20,809 nucleotides of DNA from Candidatus Bathyarchaeota archaeon (GCA_003662205.1 QMXQ01000007.1:1-20809); one strand, 5' to 3'. Shown: positions 1 through 7,281, numbered from the stretch's first letter. The notes: generated by a model not told the origin, from the letters alone. Numbers and translations: made by a program.

Positions 1-459
1 GTCCACCTCCTCCTCCGTCTCGACGTCGTATCCGACGTCCTTGACCGCCTGCCTCAGGTCGAGGATGGAGACGACGCTGGGGTCGTATTTCACGCGGGCC
101 TTCTCGGTGGCTATGTTGACGACGGCGGACTCCACTCCCTCCAGCGAGCTCAGGGCCTTCTCGACGGTCGCTGCGCAGGAGGCGCAGGTCATGCCGACGA
201 TCTGCATTATCACCTCCCGTCTCTCGGCGTCCTTGCGGGCGATGACGGGCTCGTATCCGACCTCCCTAATGACCTTGCCCAGCTCGTCCAGGGCTACCCT
301 GCTCGGGTCGTACTCTATGACCGCCTTCTCGGTTGCGAAGTTGACGTTGGCATCGATGACCCCCTCCCGCTGCATGAGCGCGTTCTCGATGGACCTGGCG
401 CACATGACGCAGTGCATTCCGCTTATCGGGATCACGATCTTCCGAACATCGGACTTCAC
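1..459 (-). CDS. copA: Copper-transporting P-type ATPase, N-terminal part (truncated by window edge)
   Basis: The first 153 codons of a heavy-metal P1B-type ATPase read leftward off the window. Two heavy-metal-associated (HMA) domains are visible. The first has GMHCVMC at residues 14-20 (Cys17, Cys20); the second has GMTCASC at residues 89-95 (Cys92, Cys95). Each is followed by the usual pattern of a V..A.VN.ATEKA..YDPS strand and a VGY(E/D) turn. CxxC HMA pairs pass Cu(I) to the membrane channel in CopA exporters. The catalytic and membrane domains lie outside the window, so CopA is inferred from the tandem HMA layout and the copper-type neighbours. The chosen start is GTG at 459-457, with GAGGGGAG at 464-471 as a strong ribosome-binding site. 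An in-frame TTG at 480 is less likely. The gene diverges from the PadR-TRASH regulator. Confidence 0.85.
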   Translation of the reverse strand, partial: MKSDVRKIVIPISGMHCVMCARSIENALMQREGVIDANVNFATEKAVIEYDPSRVALDELGKVIREVGYEPVIARKDAERREVIMQIVGMTCASCAATVEKALSSLEGVESAVVNIATEKARVKYDPSVVSILDLRQAVKDVGYDVETEEEVD

Positions 460-494
460 GGCGCTCCCCTCAGTGTCCAAGTTTATCCACACCT

Positions 495-534
495 GAGTTA
501 AATATAAATATATCCCTACAAGATATATCCCTGG
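495..534. promoter_or_regulatory. Divergent copA / padR-TRASH promoter with direct repeats
   Basis: An AT-rich block in a GC-rich window contains TATA-like sequence around 499-513. On the plus strand it sits about 27 bp before GTG 535, as expected for a leaderless archaeal transcript. Two identical 9-bp direct repeats, TATATCCCT, lie at 509-517 and 524-532, 15 bp apart start to start, directly over the predicted start of the plus-strand transcript. They are candidate operator half-sites for the adjacent regulator. Binding is inferred, not seen. Confidence 0.5.
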
Positions 535-1035
535 GTGCATCATGTGGGCGACGAGAACCTGAACGACCTCATCTCGGACTTCGCGAGGTTCTACATACTG
601 ACCATCCTGTATGAGGCTCCGGCGCACGGCTACAGCATACTGAGGAAATTCAAGGCGAGGGTGGGAAGGACCATCAGCCCAGGCATCGTCTACCCGTTCC
701 TCCAGAAGCTCGAGGAGCGGGGCCTGATCACCCATCACGTCACATCCGTCGGAGAGAAGGAGAGGAAGGTGTACGCGCTCACGGACGAGGGCAGGGAGCT
801 CTGCAACCGGTTGTTCAAGCGCTTCGCCCGTCTGGTCGCGACGGCCATCGAGCCGAGCCTCGACGTCTGCGCCAACTGCGGCTGCAAGCTATACGAAGGC
901 GGGTACACGGAGGTGATCGGCGGGGTCAAGATGACGTTCTGCTGCATCCACTGCGCTCAATCCTACAAGCGGGAACGGGGGATGAGGCATGATGCACCCA
1001 CATCCTCGATGAACGGCGTTGGAGGTGCCAAGTAG
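535..1035 (+). CDS. PadR-type winged-helix regulator fused to a C-terminal TRASH metal-sensing domain
   Basis: A predicted metal-responsive transcription regulator of 166 residues. Residues about 15-100 match the PadR winged-helix pattern: a helix ending in LTILYEAPAHGYSI, then ISPGIVYPFLQKLEERGLI and a wing ending in RKVYALTDEG. Residues about 110-150 form a TRASH-like zinc-finger module with Cys112, Cys115, Cys117 and FCCIHC (Cys136, Cys137, Cys140). TRASH domains bind or sense metals, and known archaeal examples occur in copper regulators, usually with a different DNA-binding domain. GTG 535 is chosen because a TATA-like box lies about 27 bp upstream; GTG 544 is a possible alternative. The stop at 1033-1035 is followed immediately by the YHS gene, so the two are probably cotranscribed. 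Regulation of the copper ATPases is inferred from position and the metal domain. Confidence 0.85.
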   Translation: MHHVGDENLNDLISDFARFYILTILYEAPAHGYSILRKFKARVGRTISPGIVYPFLQKLEERGLITHHVTSVGEKERKVYALTDEGRELCNRLFKRFARLVATAIEPSLDVCANCGCKLYEGGYTEVIGGVKMTFCCIHCAQSYKRERGMRHDAPTSSMNGVGGAK

Positions 1036-1036
1036 A

Positions 1037-1318
1037 ATGGTTAGGGACCCCGTCTGCGGGATGGAGGTCGACCCCGAAAAGGCCGGCTGGGCTGCCGAAC
1101 ACGATGAGAAGGAATACTACTTCTGTTCGGAGCGCTGTCAGAGGACATTCATGGAGAACCCAGAGAGGTATGTCGGAGCCGGTCGAAGGGGATACGGCCA
1201 CTCAGGGCACGGCGTCCACGTCGGGGGCTGCTGCGGCGTGGGGATGGGCCGGGGCTGGATCAGCTACGTTCATGTCGCCATCCTCGTCTTCCTGCTGCTC
1301 CTCCTCTTCTTCCGTTAA
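1037..1318 (+). CDS. YHS-domain protein with His/Gly/Cys-rich linker and C-terminal membrane anchor
   Basis: A 93-residue protein. Residues 1-46 form a YHS domain, with DPVCGMEVD at the start and YYFCSERCQRTFMENPERY at the end (Cys7, Cys30, Cys34). YHS domains occur in or beside heavy-metal ATPases and are thought to bind metal. A linker at about 50-72 is rich in Gly and His and contains a Cys-Cys pair (Cys65, Cys66). Residues 74-92 are one hydrophobic segment ending in a C-terminal Arg, which suggests a tail-anchored membrane protein with the metal domain on the cytoplasmic face. ATG 1037 is preferred over the upstream ATG 1019 because GGAGGTG at 1021-1027 gives a well-placed ribosome-binding site and the ATG lies just after the regulator stop. 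A membrane metal-relay role is inferred. Confidence 0.85.
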   Translation: MVRDPVCGMEVDPEKAGWAAEHDEKEYYFCSERCQRTFMENPERYVGAGRRGYGHSGHGVHVGGCCGVGMGRGWISYVHVAILVFLLLLLFFR

Positions 1319-1334
1319 TCGACGTCGAGGTGGC

Positions 1335-1499
1335 CTGAGTTGGATCAGGGAAAGGGAGGAAAAGAGTATCGAGTCCCAGCTTCGGGAGCTGAGGGAGTGG
1401 GTCAAGATCAACACCAGGAGGATAGAGGCTCTGGAGGCAACGACGTTTCAGCTCCTGGACGAGGAGGTCCTGCTGATAGCTGTGCCCAGGCGGCGTTAG
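1335..1499 (+). CDS. Small coiled-coil protein, start unresolved
   Basis: This frame reads as a convincing short protein: an amphipathic helical stretch (SIESQLRELREWVKINTRRIEALEATTFQLL) followed by DEEVLLIAVPRRR and TAG. Its codon use (gag, agg, ctg, aag) matches the neighbouring genes, whereas the overlapping frames give non-protein-like sequence. No ATG, GTG or TTG lies in this frame between the YHS stop and the body of the gene. CTG 1335 is used only as a nominal boundary. A TTG at 1340 has GAGGTGG at 1327-1333 suitably placed, but it is one base out of frame, so a single extra G near 1342 would explain the absence. The function is unknown. It lies between the YHS and CopB genes, apparently in the same transcription unit. 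Confidence 0.5.
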   Translation: MSWIREREEKSIESQLRELREWVKINTRRIEALEATTFQLLDEEVLLIAVPRRR

Positions 1500-1592
1500 C
1501 ACGTTTTAGGCCCCACCGCACTAACCTTTTGTTCCACGTTTAGTTTCATCGTCGTTCAGTTTTTTAGTCGCGGGTCGGCTATCCTTGAGTAG

Positions 1593-3854
1593 ATGGTTTT
1601 GTCCATGGAGACCTTTCTGCTCAACGTTGAGGACTACATCAGCCCCGAGTGCGCATGCAAGATCGAGGATATGGTCAGGAAGCTGGATCACGTTGTGGAC
1701 GTCGAGTTCGATTCCCTGACCAACGTCCTGAAGGTGACCGCCCATCCGGGCATGATCACGCGGGAAGACATCGTCAAACACCTTGAGGCGTGCAGGGTCC
1801 GATGCTCCGGGGAACTGCCTCATCTGGTTCACCGTGAACCTGCGGAAGGGGCGATGCCCATGGAGGGGCGTCCCCCTGAGCACGATCATCACGCGATGAT
1901 GGAGGCGGATTTCAGGAGGCGGTTCATCGTCTCTCTGGTCTTCACCTTCCCCGTCCTCCTCCTGTCTCCCACGATCCAGCGGTGGTTCAACTTCAGCCTG
2001 CCCCGGTTCCCGGGCTACAACCTCCTCCTCTTCCTGCTGGCGTCGATCATCACGTTCTACGGGGGCTGGGCCTTCTACAGGGGCGCGGTCAGGTCGATCC
2101 GGCGGGGTCTGCTGGATATGATGGTGCTCGTGAGCCTGGCCGTCGGCGCCGGCTACCTCTTTAGCGTAGCGGCGACCTTCATCTTCACGGGCGTCATCGA
2201 CTTCTACTGGGAGATCAGCACCCTCGTCGTCTTCCTCCTCTTCGGCCACTGGATGGAGATGAAGATGACGCGGCGGGCCTCCGGCGCCCTCAGGGAGCTC
2301 GTCAAGCTGATACCGCCGACGGCGAACCTCGTCAGGGACGGCGAGGTCGTCGAGATCCCCACTTCGAGGGTGAAGGTCGGGGACGTCCTCCTCGTCCGAC
2401 CCGGGGGGAAGGTCCCCATAGACGGCGTCATCGTCGAGGGGCAATCCGCCCTGGACGAGTCCATGATCACGGGGGAGTCCAAGCCGGTGGCCAAGAAGGA
2501 GGGGGACGAGGTCATAGGGGGGACCATCAACGGCCTGGGCGCCATCAAGATCAGGGTTGATAAGACGGGGGAGGAGACCGCCCTAGCCCAGATCATCAAG
2601 CTCATGCAGGAGGTGCAGGCGTCGAAGCCGAGGACGCAGAAGCTAGCGGACAGGGCGGCCCACTACCTCACCCTCGTCGCCATCACCGCCGGCCTCGGGT
2701 CCTTCCTCTACTGGAACAACGTGGTCGGCGCCGACATGGTCTTCGCCCTCACCCTGGCCGTCACCGTCCTGGTGATAGCGTGCCCCCATGCCCTCGGCCT
2801 GGCCATCCCCACCGTCTCAGCCATCGCAACCACCCTGGCGGCCAAGAACGGGATACTCGTAAAGAACGCGGAGGCCCTTGAGATAGGGGAGAAGGTCGAC
2901 ACCTTCGTCTTCGACAAAACGGGCACCCTCACCGCCGGCGCCTTCTCCGTCACCGACGTTGTAACCACAGACGGCTTCGAGGAGGATGAGCTTCTCGGGC
3001 TCGCGGCCTCCCTAGAGAGCCAGTCGGAGCACCCCATCGGGGCTGCGTTGGTCCGGGTCGCGGAGGAGAAGGGCCTCAGCCTCTCCGAGCCCTCCCGGTT
3101 CGAGGCGATAGTCGGCCACGGCGTCAGGGGGTACGTCGGCGGGCGGCTCGTGACGGCGGGCACCTTCAGGCTCATGGAGAGGGAGGGGAAGACCTACGAC
3201 CCCGCCCTCATCGAGAAGGCGAACAGGCTGTACGACGAGGGGAAGACGCTGTCATACGTTGCGGTGGACGGGGAGGTGAAGGGCGTCATCGCCTTCGCCG
3301 ACGTTCTCAAGCCGAGCGCCGTCCAGGCCATAGAGGACCTGCACAGGATGGGGATGGAGGTCGTCATGATCACGGGCGACAATCAGAGGACCGCCGAGGT
3401 GATCGCCGCGAAAGCGGGAGTGGATAGATACCTCGCGGAGGTCCTTCCCCAGGATAAAGCCGGCGAGATAAGGAAGCTCCAGGGGGAGGGGAGGCAGGTC
3501 GCCATGGTGGGCGACGGGATCAACGACGCCCCCGCCCTCATCCAGGCGGATGTGGGCATCGCCATCGGCGCCGGCACCGACGTGGCCATCGAGTCCGCCG
3601 ACGTGGTCCTCATCAAGAGCGACCCCGCGGACGTCTCGAAGCTGGTCAGGCTGAGCAGGGCGACCATGGGGAAGATGAGGCAGAACCTCCTCTGGGCGAC
3701 CGGGTACAACGCCGCCGCCATCCCCCTCGCGGCGGGCGTCCTCTTCCCCTGGGGGATAACCCTCAGACCCGAGTGGGGCGCCCTGATAATGTCCGCCAGC
3801 TCCATAATCGTGGTCGTGAACGCCCTACTGCTGAGGGGAGCCCGCCTCCAGTAG
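1593..3854 (+). CDS. copB: CopB-like (CPH-type) copper P1B-ATPase
   Basis: A complete 753-residue heavy-metal P-type ATPase that couples ATP hydrolysis to metal export across the membrane. It shows TGES at 293-296 (actuator), the transmembrane metal motif Cys397-Pro398-His399, the phosphorylation motif DKTGTLT starting at Asp441, an SEHP nucleotide-domain motif, and GDGIND at 640-645. The last two membrane helices carry GYNAAAIPLA and MSASSIIVVVNA. CPH rather than CPC places it in the P1B-3/CopB group, associated with copper and possibly silver. The N-terminus holds an HMA-like fold with a Cys20-Ala-Cys22 pair instead of CxxC and a HDHH cluster at 97-100. TTTTTTAG at 1560-1567 lies about 27 bp before ATG 1593, so a leaderless transcript is likely; ATG 1605 is possible. 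It is separate in type and strand from the CopA-like gene at the left edge. Confidence 0.93.
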   Translation: MVLSMETFLLNVEDYISPECACKIEDMVRKLDHVVDVEFDSLTNVLKVTAHPGMITREDIVKHLEACRVRCSGELPHLVHREPAEGAMPMEGRPPEHDHHAMMEADFRRRFIVSLVFTFPVLLLSPTIQRWFNFSLPRFPGYNLLLFLLASIITFYGGWAFYRGAVRSIRRGLLDMMVLVSLAVGAGYLFSVAATFIFTGVIDFYWEISTLVVFLLFGHWMEMKMTRRASGALRELVKLIPPTANLVRDGEVVEIPTSRVKVGDVLLVRPGGKVPIDGVIVEGQSALDESMITGESKPVAKKEGDEVIGGTINGLGAIKIRVDKTGEETALAQIIKLMQEVQASKPRTQKLADRAAHYLTLVAITAGLGSFLYWNNVVGADMVFALTLAVTVLVIACPHALGLAIPTVSAIATTLAAKNGILVKNAEALEIGEKVDTFVFDKTGTLTAGAFSVTDVVTTDGFEEDELLGLAASLESQSEHPIGAALVRVAEEKGLSLSEPSRFEAIVGHGVRGYVGGRLVTAGTFRLMEREGKTYDPALIEKANRLYDEGKTLSYVAVDGEVKGVIAFADVLKPSAVQAIEDLHRMGMEVVMITGDNQRTAEVIAAKAGVDRYLAEVLPQDKAGEIRKLQGEGRQVAMVGDGINDAPALIQADVGIAIGAGTDVAIESADVVLIKSDPADVSKLVRLSRATMGKMRQNLLWATGYNAAAIPLAAGVLFPWGITLRPEWGALIMSASSIIVVVNALLLRGARLQ

Positions 3855-3884
3855 AGGCACGAATCCGAACTGAAGGGAAGCCGT

Positions 3885-4703
3885 ATGATCTACGTGGTCA
3901 AATGGGACGGACGTAAGGAGCCCTTCAATAGAGAGAAGATCATCCGCACCCTCCTACGCCTCGGCGCGTCCACGGACGCGGCGGAGCAGGTCGTCCAACG
4001 GATCGAGGCCGAGGTCTACGACGGCGTCACCACCAAAGAGATCCTCGAAAAGGTCTTCAGGGGCTTGGAGGAGTTCAAGCCCGCCATCGCCCTGAGGCAG
4101 GACCTCAGAGAGGCGATCGGCAGGATGAGGCCCGCGCCAGATTTCGAGGAGTACGTCCGCATACTACTCAGGTCCCACGGCTACAGGGTCTCTGGAAACA
4201 GGGTGATAAGGGGTTTCTGCGTGACCCATGAGATCGACGGCATCGCCGAAAAGGACGGCGAGACCACGTACCTTGAAGTGAAGCACCACAGGGACCCCCA
4301 CGTCTACACGCCCTTCGGCGTGACCCTGGCGGCGAAGGCGAAGTGGGACGACATAAGAAAGGGCTTCGAAAAGGGCTTGAACCGCATCTCCTTCGATAAG
4401 GTCCTGATCGTCTGTAACACGAAGCTCACAAGGCATGCGGCGAAATACGCGGAATGCATAGGCTTGGAGCACCTTGGCTGGAACACGCCGGCCGGCCATG
4501 GGCTTGGCTCCCTGATAAATGAGAGGGACCTCTACCCCGTTACGATCCTGAAACGCCTGACACCCGACGAAAGGGACCTACTCGCCGACGGCGGCATCAT
4601 AACGCTGAAACAACTGTTAACTAGGGACCTCCAGAGGCTCAAGATACCTAAACGCAGATTAAGGAAGATAACCAGCGAGGCTCGGCGAATTTTAGAAGAG
4701 TAG
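3885..4703 (+). CDS. ATP-cone / restriction-endonuclease-like (Mrr-type) protein
   Basis: A 272-residue protein with three parts. Residues about 1-85 match the ATP-cone nucleotide-binding module known from ribonucleotide reductases and NrdR (VVKWDGRKEPFNREKI and VYDGVTTKEI). Residues about 86-195 match a PD-(D/E)xK nuclease core, with HEIDG (Asp118) and YLEVKHH (Glu131-Val-Lys133). Residues about 225-272 resemble helix-hairpin-helix repeats (LLADGGIITLKQLL and IPKRRLRKI). A nucleotide-responsive DNA nuclease is inferred; the substrate is unknown. It begins 30 bp after copB in the same direction, so it may be cotranscribed with the copper genes, and it converges on thiL with a 12-bp gap. ATG 3885 has only a weak purine-rich leader (GAAGGGAAG). 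Confidence 0.8.
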   Translation: MIYVVKWDGRKEPFNREKIIRTLLRLGASTDAAEQVVQRIEAEVYDGVTTKEILEKVFRGLEEFKPAIALRQDLREAIGRMRPAPDFEEYVRILLRSHGYRVSGNRVIRGFCVTHEIDGIAEKDGETTYLEVKHHRDPHVYTPFGVTLAAKAKWDDIRKGFEKGLNRISFDKVLIVCNTKLTRHAAKYAECIGLEHLGWNTPAGHGLGSLINERDLYPVTILKRLTPDERDLLADGGIITLKQLLTRDLQRLKIPKRRLRKITSEARRILEE

Positions 4704-4715
4704 AACACCAACGTC

Positions 4716-5705
4716 TTATCCCTTGAAGTGCTCCCATCCCGCCATCCTGATCGGCTTCTCCTCGCCGTCCTCCACGTAGACGATGCGCCGATCAGCCGTT
4801 ACCTCCCCCACCTCCACGAGGCTGCAGCCCACCCGCCTAAGGGCCGAGCGCGCCGCCTCCACCTCGCCGGGCCTGACGGTGAAGACGAGCTCGTACTCCT
4901 CCCCGCCGTAGAGCACGAGGTCGCTGAGGTCGACGCCGTGCAGCTCCGCGAACTCCTCCGCCTCCGGCGACGACGGGAGCCTGTCGACCCTGAAGCCGAC
5001 GCCGCTGCTCCGGGACAGCTCGTGAAGGCTGACGGCGAGGCCGTCGCTGGAGTCCATGGAGGCGGAGACCGCGCCCGACCCGGCTAGGGCGGCCCCCTCC
5101 TCGACCCGCGCCCTCGGCATGTAGACCGACTCGACGAGAGCGTCCCGGAGCCCCGGCGGCGCCGCGTACCCCTCAAGCAGGATCTTGAAGGCGGCGGCGG
5201 TCCTCCCGAAGCCGCCGGTCGTCGCGAGGACGTCGCCGGGCTGCGCACCCTCGCGCCTCATGAGCTTGTCTTCGTCGGCGACGCCGTAGGCCATGCCGCT
5301 GATGATCACGTCCCCCGCCTCGTTCGTGTCCCCTCCGACGACGTAGGCGCCGTACTCACGGGCCCCGGCGTCGAGGCCTCGGGCCATCTCCTCGACGGCT
5401 TCGGCGCTGAAGCTCCGGGGGAGGCCGAGGGAGACGAGGAAGGCCAGGGGGCGGACGCCCTTGGAGCCGAGGTCGCTGAAGTTCATCACCACCGCCTTCC
5501 TCGCGGCCTGGAAGGGGGTCATCCCCTCCGGCACGTCCGTCTCCCAGACGAGCATATCCGTCTTCAGGACGGCTGTCCTCCCTCCTCCGAGGCTGACGGC
5601 GGAGGCGTCGTCCCAGAACGGCAGGGGCATGTCCGGCATGGGCGTCAGCTGCCGCATCATCAGGTCGATGAGCCTCCGCTCCCCGATCTCGCCGACGGTG
5701 ACCAA
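4716..5705 (-). CDS. thiL: Thiamine-monophosphate kinase
   Basis: ThiL phosphorylates thiamine monophosphate to thiamine pyrophosphate, the last step of TPP synthesis, in the cytoplasm. The protein of about 329 residues has the family order: VGEIGERRLIDLM at the N-terminus, the metal-binding WDDASAV, KTDMLVWETDVP, RKAVVMNFSDLGSKGVRPLAFLVSLGLP, VGGDTNEA, ATTGGFGRTAAAF, then MDSSDGLAVSLHELSRSSGVGF and YGGEEYELVFTV. No ATG opens the frame. TTG 5705 is preferred because it begins just before the conserved region and has GGTGG at 5712-5716 upstream; TTG 5723 is the alternative and would be nearly leaderless relative to the TATA-like box at 5741-5750. It completes the pathway supplied by the ThiN fusion and transporters further right, although no riboswitch precedes it. 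Confidence 0.93.
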   Translation of the reverse strand: MVTVGEIGERRLIDLMMRQLTPMPDMPLPFWDDASAVSLGGGRTAVLKTDMLVWETDVPEGMTPFQAARKAVVMNFSDLGSKGVRPLAFLVSLGLPRSFSAEAVEEMARGLDAGAREYGAYVVGGDTNEAGDVIISGMAYGVADEDKLMRREGAQPGDVLATTGGFGRTAAAFKILLEGYAAPPGLRDALVESVYMPRARVEEGAALAGSGAVSASMDSSDGLAVSLHELSRSSGVGFRVDRLPSSPEAEEFAELHGVDLSDLVLYGGEEYELVFTVRPGEVEAARSALRRVGCSLVEVGEVTADRRIVYVEDGEEKPIRMAGWEHFKG

Positions 5706-5740
5706 GCCCTGTCCACCACACAACCATGGGGTGCCTTCGG

Positions 5741-5786
5741 GGATAAAACGTTTACAAATCGGGCTGCAAAAATGTCTTATACGACA
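5741..5786. promoter_or_regulatory. Divergent thiL / CoA-transferase promoters with a palindrome over one TATA box
   Basis: On the minus strand CGTTTTATCC (5741-5750) is a TATA-like box for thiL, about 25 bp before its start region. On the plus strand TTATAC at 5777-5782 is a TATA-like box for the CoA-transferase, placing transcription start near 5806. It is flanked by TGTC (5773-5776) and GACA (5783-5786), making a 14-bp near-perfect palindrome centred on the box. A repressor site is a reasonable inference, but no regulator is identified. Confidence 0.4.
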
Positions 5787-5825
5787 GACTCATCCCTATG
5801 TAGATACCGCTTCGAGGCGTGGAGC

Positions 5826-6983
5826 ATGGGAAAGATACTCGACGACATCAGGGTTCTGGACCTGACCCATGTCTGGTTCGGCCCCTGGTGCACCATGATG
5901 CTGGCCGACATGGGCGCTGAAGTCATAAGGATAGAGCCGCCCTGGGGGGCCATCGACCGGATCGCCGAGGGCGCCCGCTTCGGCGGGGTCAGCTACACCT
6001 TCCACCACCTCAACCTCAACAAGAAGAACCTGACCCTCAACCTGAAGGCGCCGGAGGGCGTCGCCATCTTCAAGGAGCTGGTGAAGAGGTCGGACGTGGT
6101 GGTGCAGAACTTCAGGCCGGGCACCATGGAGCGGCTCGGGCTGGGGTACGACGTGCTCAGGGAGCTGAACCCGGGGATCATCTACGCCGCCCTCTCAGGC
6201 TTCGGCCAGTATGGACCCTACTCGTCCAGGGGCGCGTACGCCATGATCGCCGAGGCGATGAGCGGCCACACCCGGCTGACCGGCGACAGGGTCGACCCCG
6301 AGGGGCCGCCGATAGAGATGGCGCAGGCCTACGGCGACCTCGGGCCGGGGACGATGGCGGCCATGGCGATAATCGCGGCCATCAGGTACAGGGACAGGAC
6401 CGGCGTGGGGCAGATGATCGACGTGGCCCAGCTCGACTGCATGGTCGCCTACAACACCGCGATAACCGGGTACACCCTCTCGGGGATGAAGCCGTGGGAG
6501 CTGAGGAAGAAGTACTCCCTGGGCAGGGGCGTCGGCGGTCTGATGCAGACGAAGGACGGCGGCTGGATCAGGATGGCAGCCTACTCGCCGAAGGCCATCG
6601 ACAACCTGAAGAAGGCCCTGGAGACCGATGTGGTCGACAGGGAGATGGTGGAGAAGCGGGTCGCGGAGATGACCCGGGACGAGGCGGTCGACTTCTTCGT
6701 GAAGGCGAAGATACCCGTCGCCCCCGTCTACCACGTCGACGAGGTCGTCAGGGACCCCCACCTCGCCGCCCGCGGCATGTTCGTGGAGGTGGAGCACCCG
6801 AAGGCGGGGAGGGTGAAGGTGCCCAACTTCCCCGTCAAGTTCTCGGAGACCCCGGGGGAGATCGTCTCGGCGGCCCCCCTGCTGGGGCAGCACAACAAGG
6901 AGATCCTGATGGGGCTCCTCGGCTACACGGAAGAGCGGATCGCGGAGCTGGAGAGGGCGGGGATCATCGCCTCCGAGACGTAG
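5826..6983 (+). CDS. CaiB/BaiF (class III) CoA-transferase family protein
   Basis: A 385-residue member of the family that moves CoA between carboxylic acids (formyl-CoA transferase, CaiB, BaiF and others). Visible family features are VLDLTHVWFGPWCTMMLADMGAEVIRIEPP at the N-terminus, NLNKKNLTLNLKAPEG, VVVQNFRPGTMERLGLGY, ALSGFGQYGPY, the segment AYGDLGPGTMAA with the Asp expected to be catalytic, and RDPHLAARGMF plus APLLGQHN near the end. The CoA acceptor and donor cannot be read from sequence. ATG 5826 is chosen over ATG 5772: the conserved domain begins right after it, purine-rich GAGGCGTGGAG precedes it, and ATG 5772 overlaps the predicted TATA box. It is transcribed alone, divergently from thiL, with no evident link to thiamine. 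Confidence 0.9.
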   Translation: MGKILDDIRVLDLTHVWFGPWCTMMLADMGAEVIRIEPPWGAIDRIAEGARFGGVSYTFHHLNLNKKNLTLNLKAPEGVAIFKELVKRSDVVVQNFRPGTMERLGLGYDVLRELNPGIIYAALSGFGQYGPYSSRGAYAMIAEAMSGHTRLTGDRVDPEGPPIEMAQAYGDLGPGTMAAMAIIAAIRYRDRTGVGQMIDVAQLDCMVAYNTAITGYTLSGMKPWELRKKYSLGRGVGGLMQTKDGGWIRMAAYSPKAIDNLKKALETDVVDREMVEKRVAEMTRDEAVDFFVKAKIPVAPVYHVDEVVRDPHLAARGMFVEVEHPKAGRVKVPNFPVKFSETPGEIVSAAPLLGQHNKEILMGLLGYTEERIAELERAGIIASET

Positions 6984-6993
6984 AGGCACACAA

Positions 6994-7004
6994 TTTTTTA
7001 ATTA
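6994..7004 (+). promoter_or_regulatory. TATA-like box for the small membrane protein; T-run may also end the upstream transcript
   Basis: TTTTTTAATTA lies 10 bp after the CoA-transferase stop and about 26 bp before the GGAGG ribosome-binding site of the next gene. The run of six T residues could also act as an archaeal terminator for the upstream gene. Confidence 0.4.
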
Positions 7005-7038
7005 GGCCTCTTCCCCCCGATCCCGGAGGGTGGAGGCG

Positions 7039-7248
7039 GTGTATCTTCCCGGGCTGGGGCTGCTGATCGGCCTGTTGACCCTGTTCATCGTCGGCGTCAT
7101 CATGATCATCCTCGTCGGGCTGCTGATCCTCTTCATCCCCGCCGCCCTGTTCGCCCTGCTGGTCTTTCTCGTCTCGGGGAGGGTGCTGCTGGCGGGGCTG
7201 GCCTTCTTCGCCTTCGCCCTTCTGGGGCTGCTGCGCATGGTCTTCTGA
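7039..7248 (+). CDS. Small two-helix membrane protein
   Basis: A 69-residue, very hydrophobic protein of unknown function. Two long hydrophobic stretches (about residues 5-35 and 37-65) are split by a short SGR polar turn, consistent with a helical hairpin in the membrane. There are no cysteines, no obvious binding motif and no recognisable family. GTG 7039 is preferred over GTG 7030 because GGAGG at 7025-7029 gives correct spacing only for 7039, and a TATA-like box lies upstream at 6994-7004. It stands alone between the CoA-transferase and the tRNA. Confidence 0.65.
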   Translation: MYLPGLGLLIGLLTLFIVGVIMIILVGLLILFIPAALFALLVFLVSGRVLLAGLAFFAFALLGLLRMVF

Positions 7249-7281
7249 GCGGACGCCGGCTCCCGCCGCGGGGAACCATAC

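Noticed and set aside
41..496. Plus-strand open frame of 151 codons
   Set aside because: It is the antisense of the CopA N-terminus; the minus frame contains two unmistakable HMA domains, and this one has a Ser/Thr-rich shadow composition.
1521..2444. Minus-strand open frame of 307 codons opposite copB
   Set aside because: It lacks any domain and has the Asp/Glu/Arg/Pro/His-rich composition of a GC-rich shadow; the plus frame is a clear P-type ATPase.
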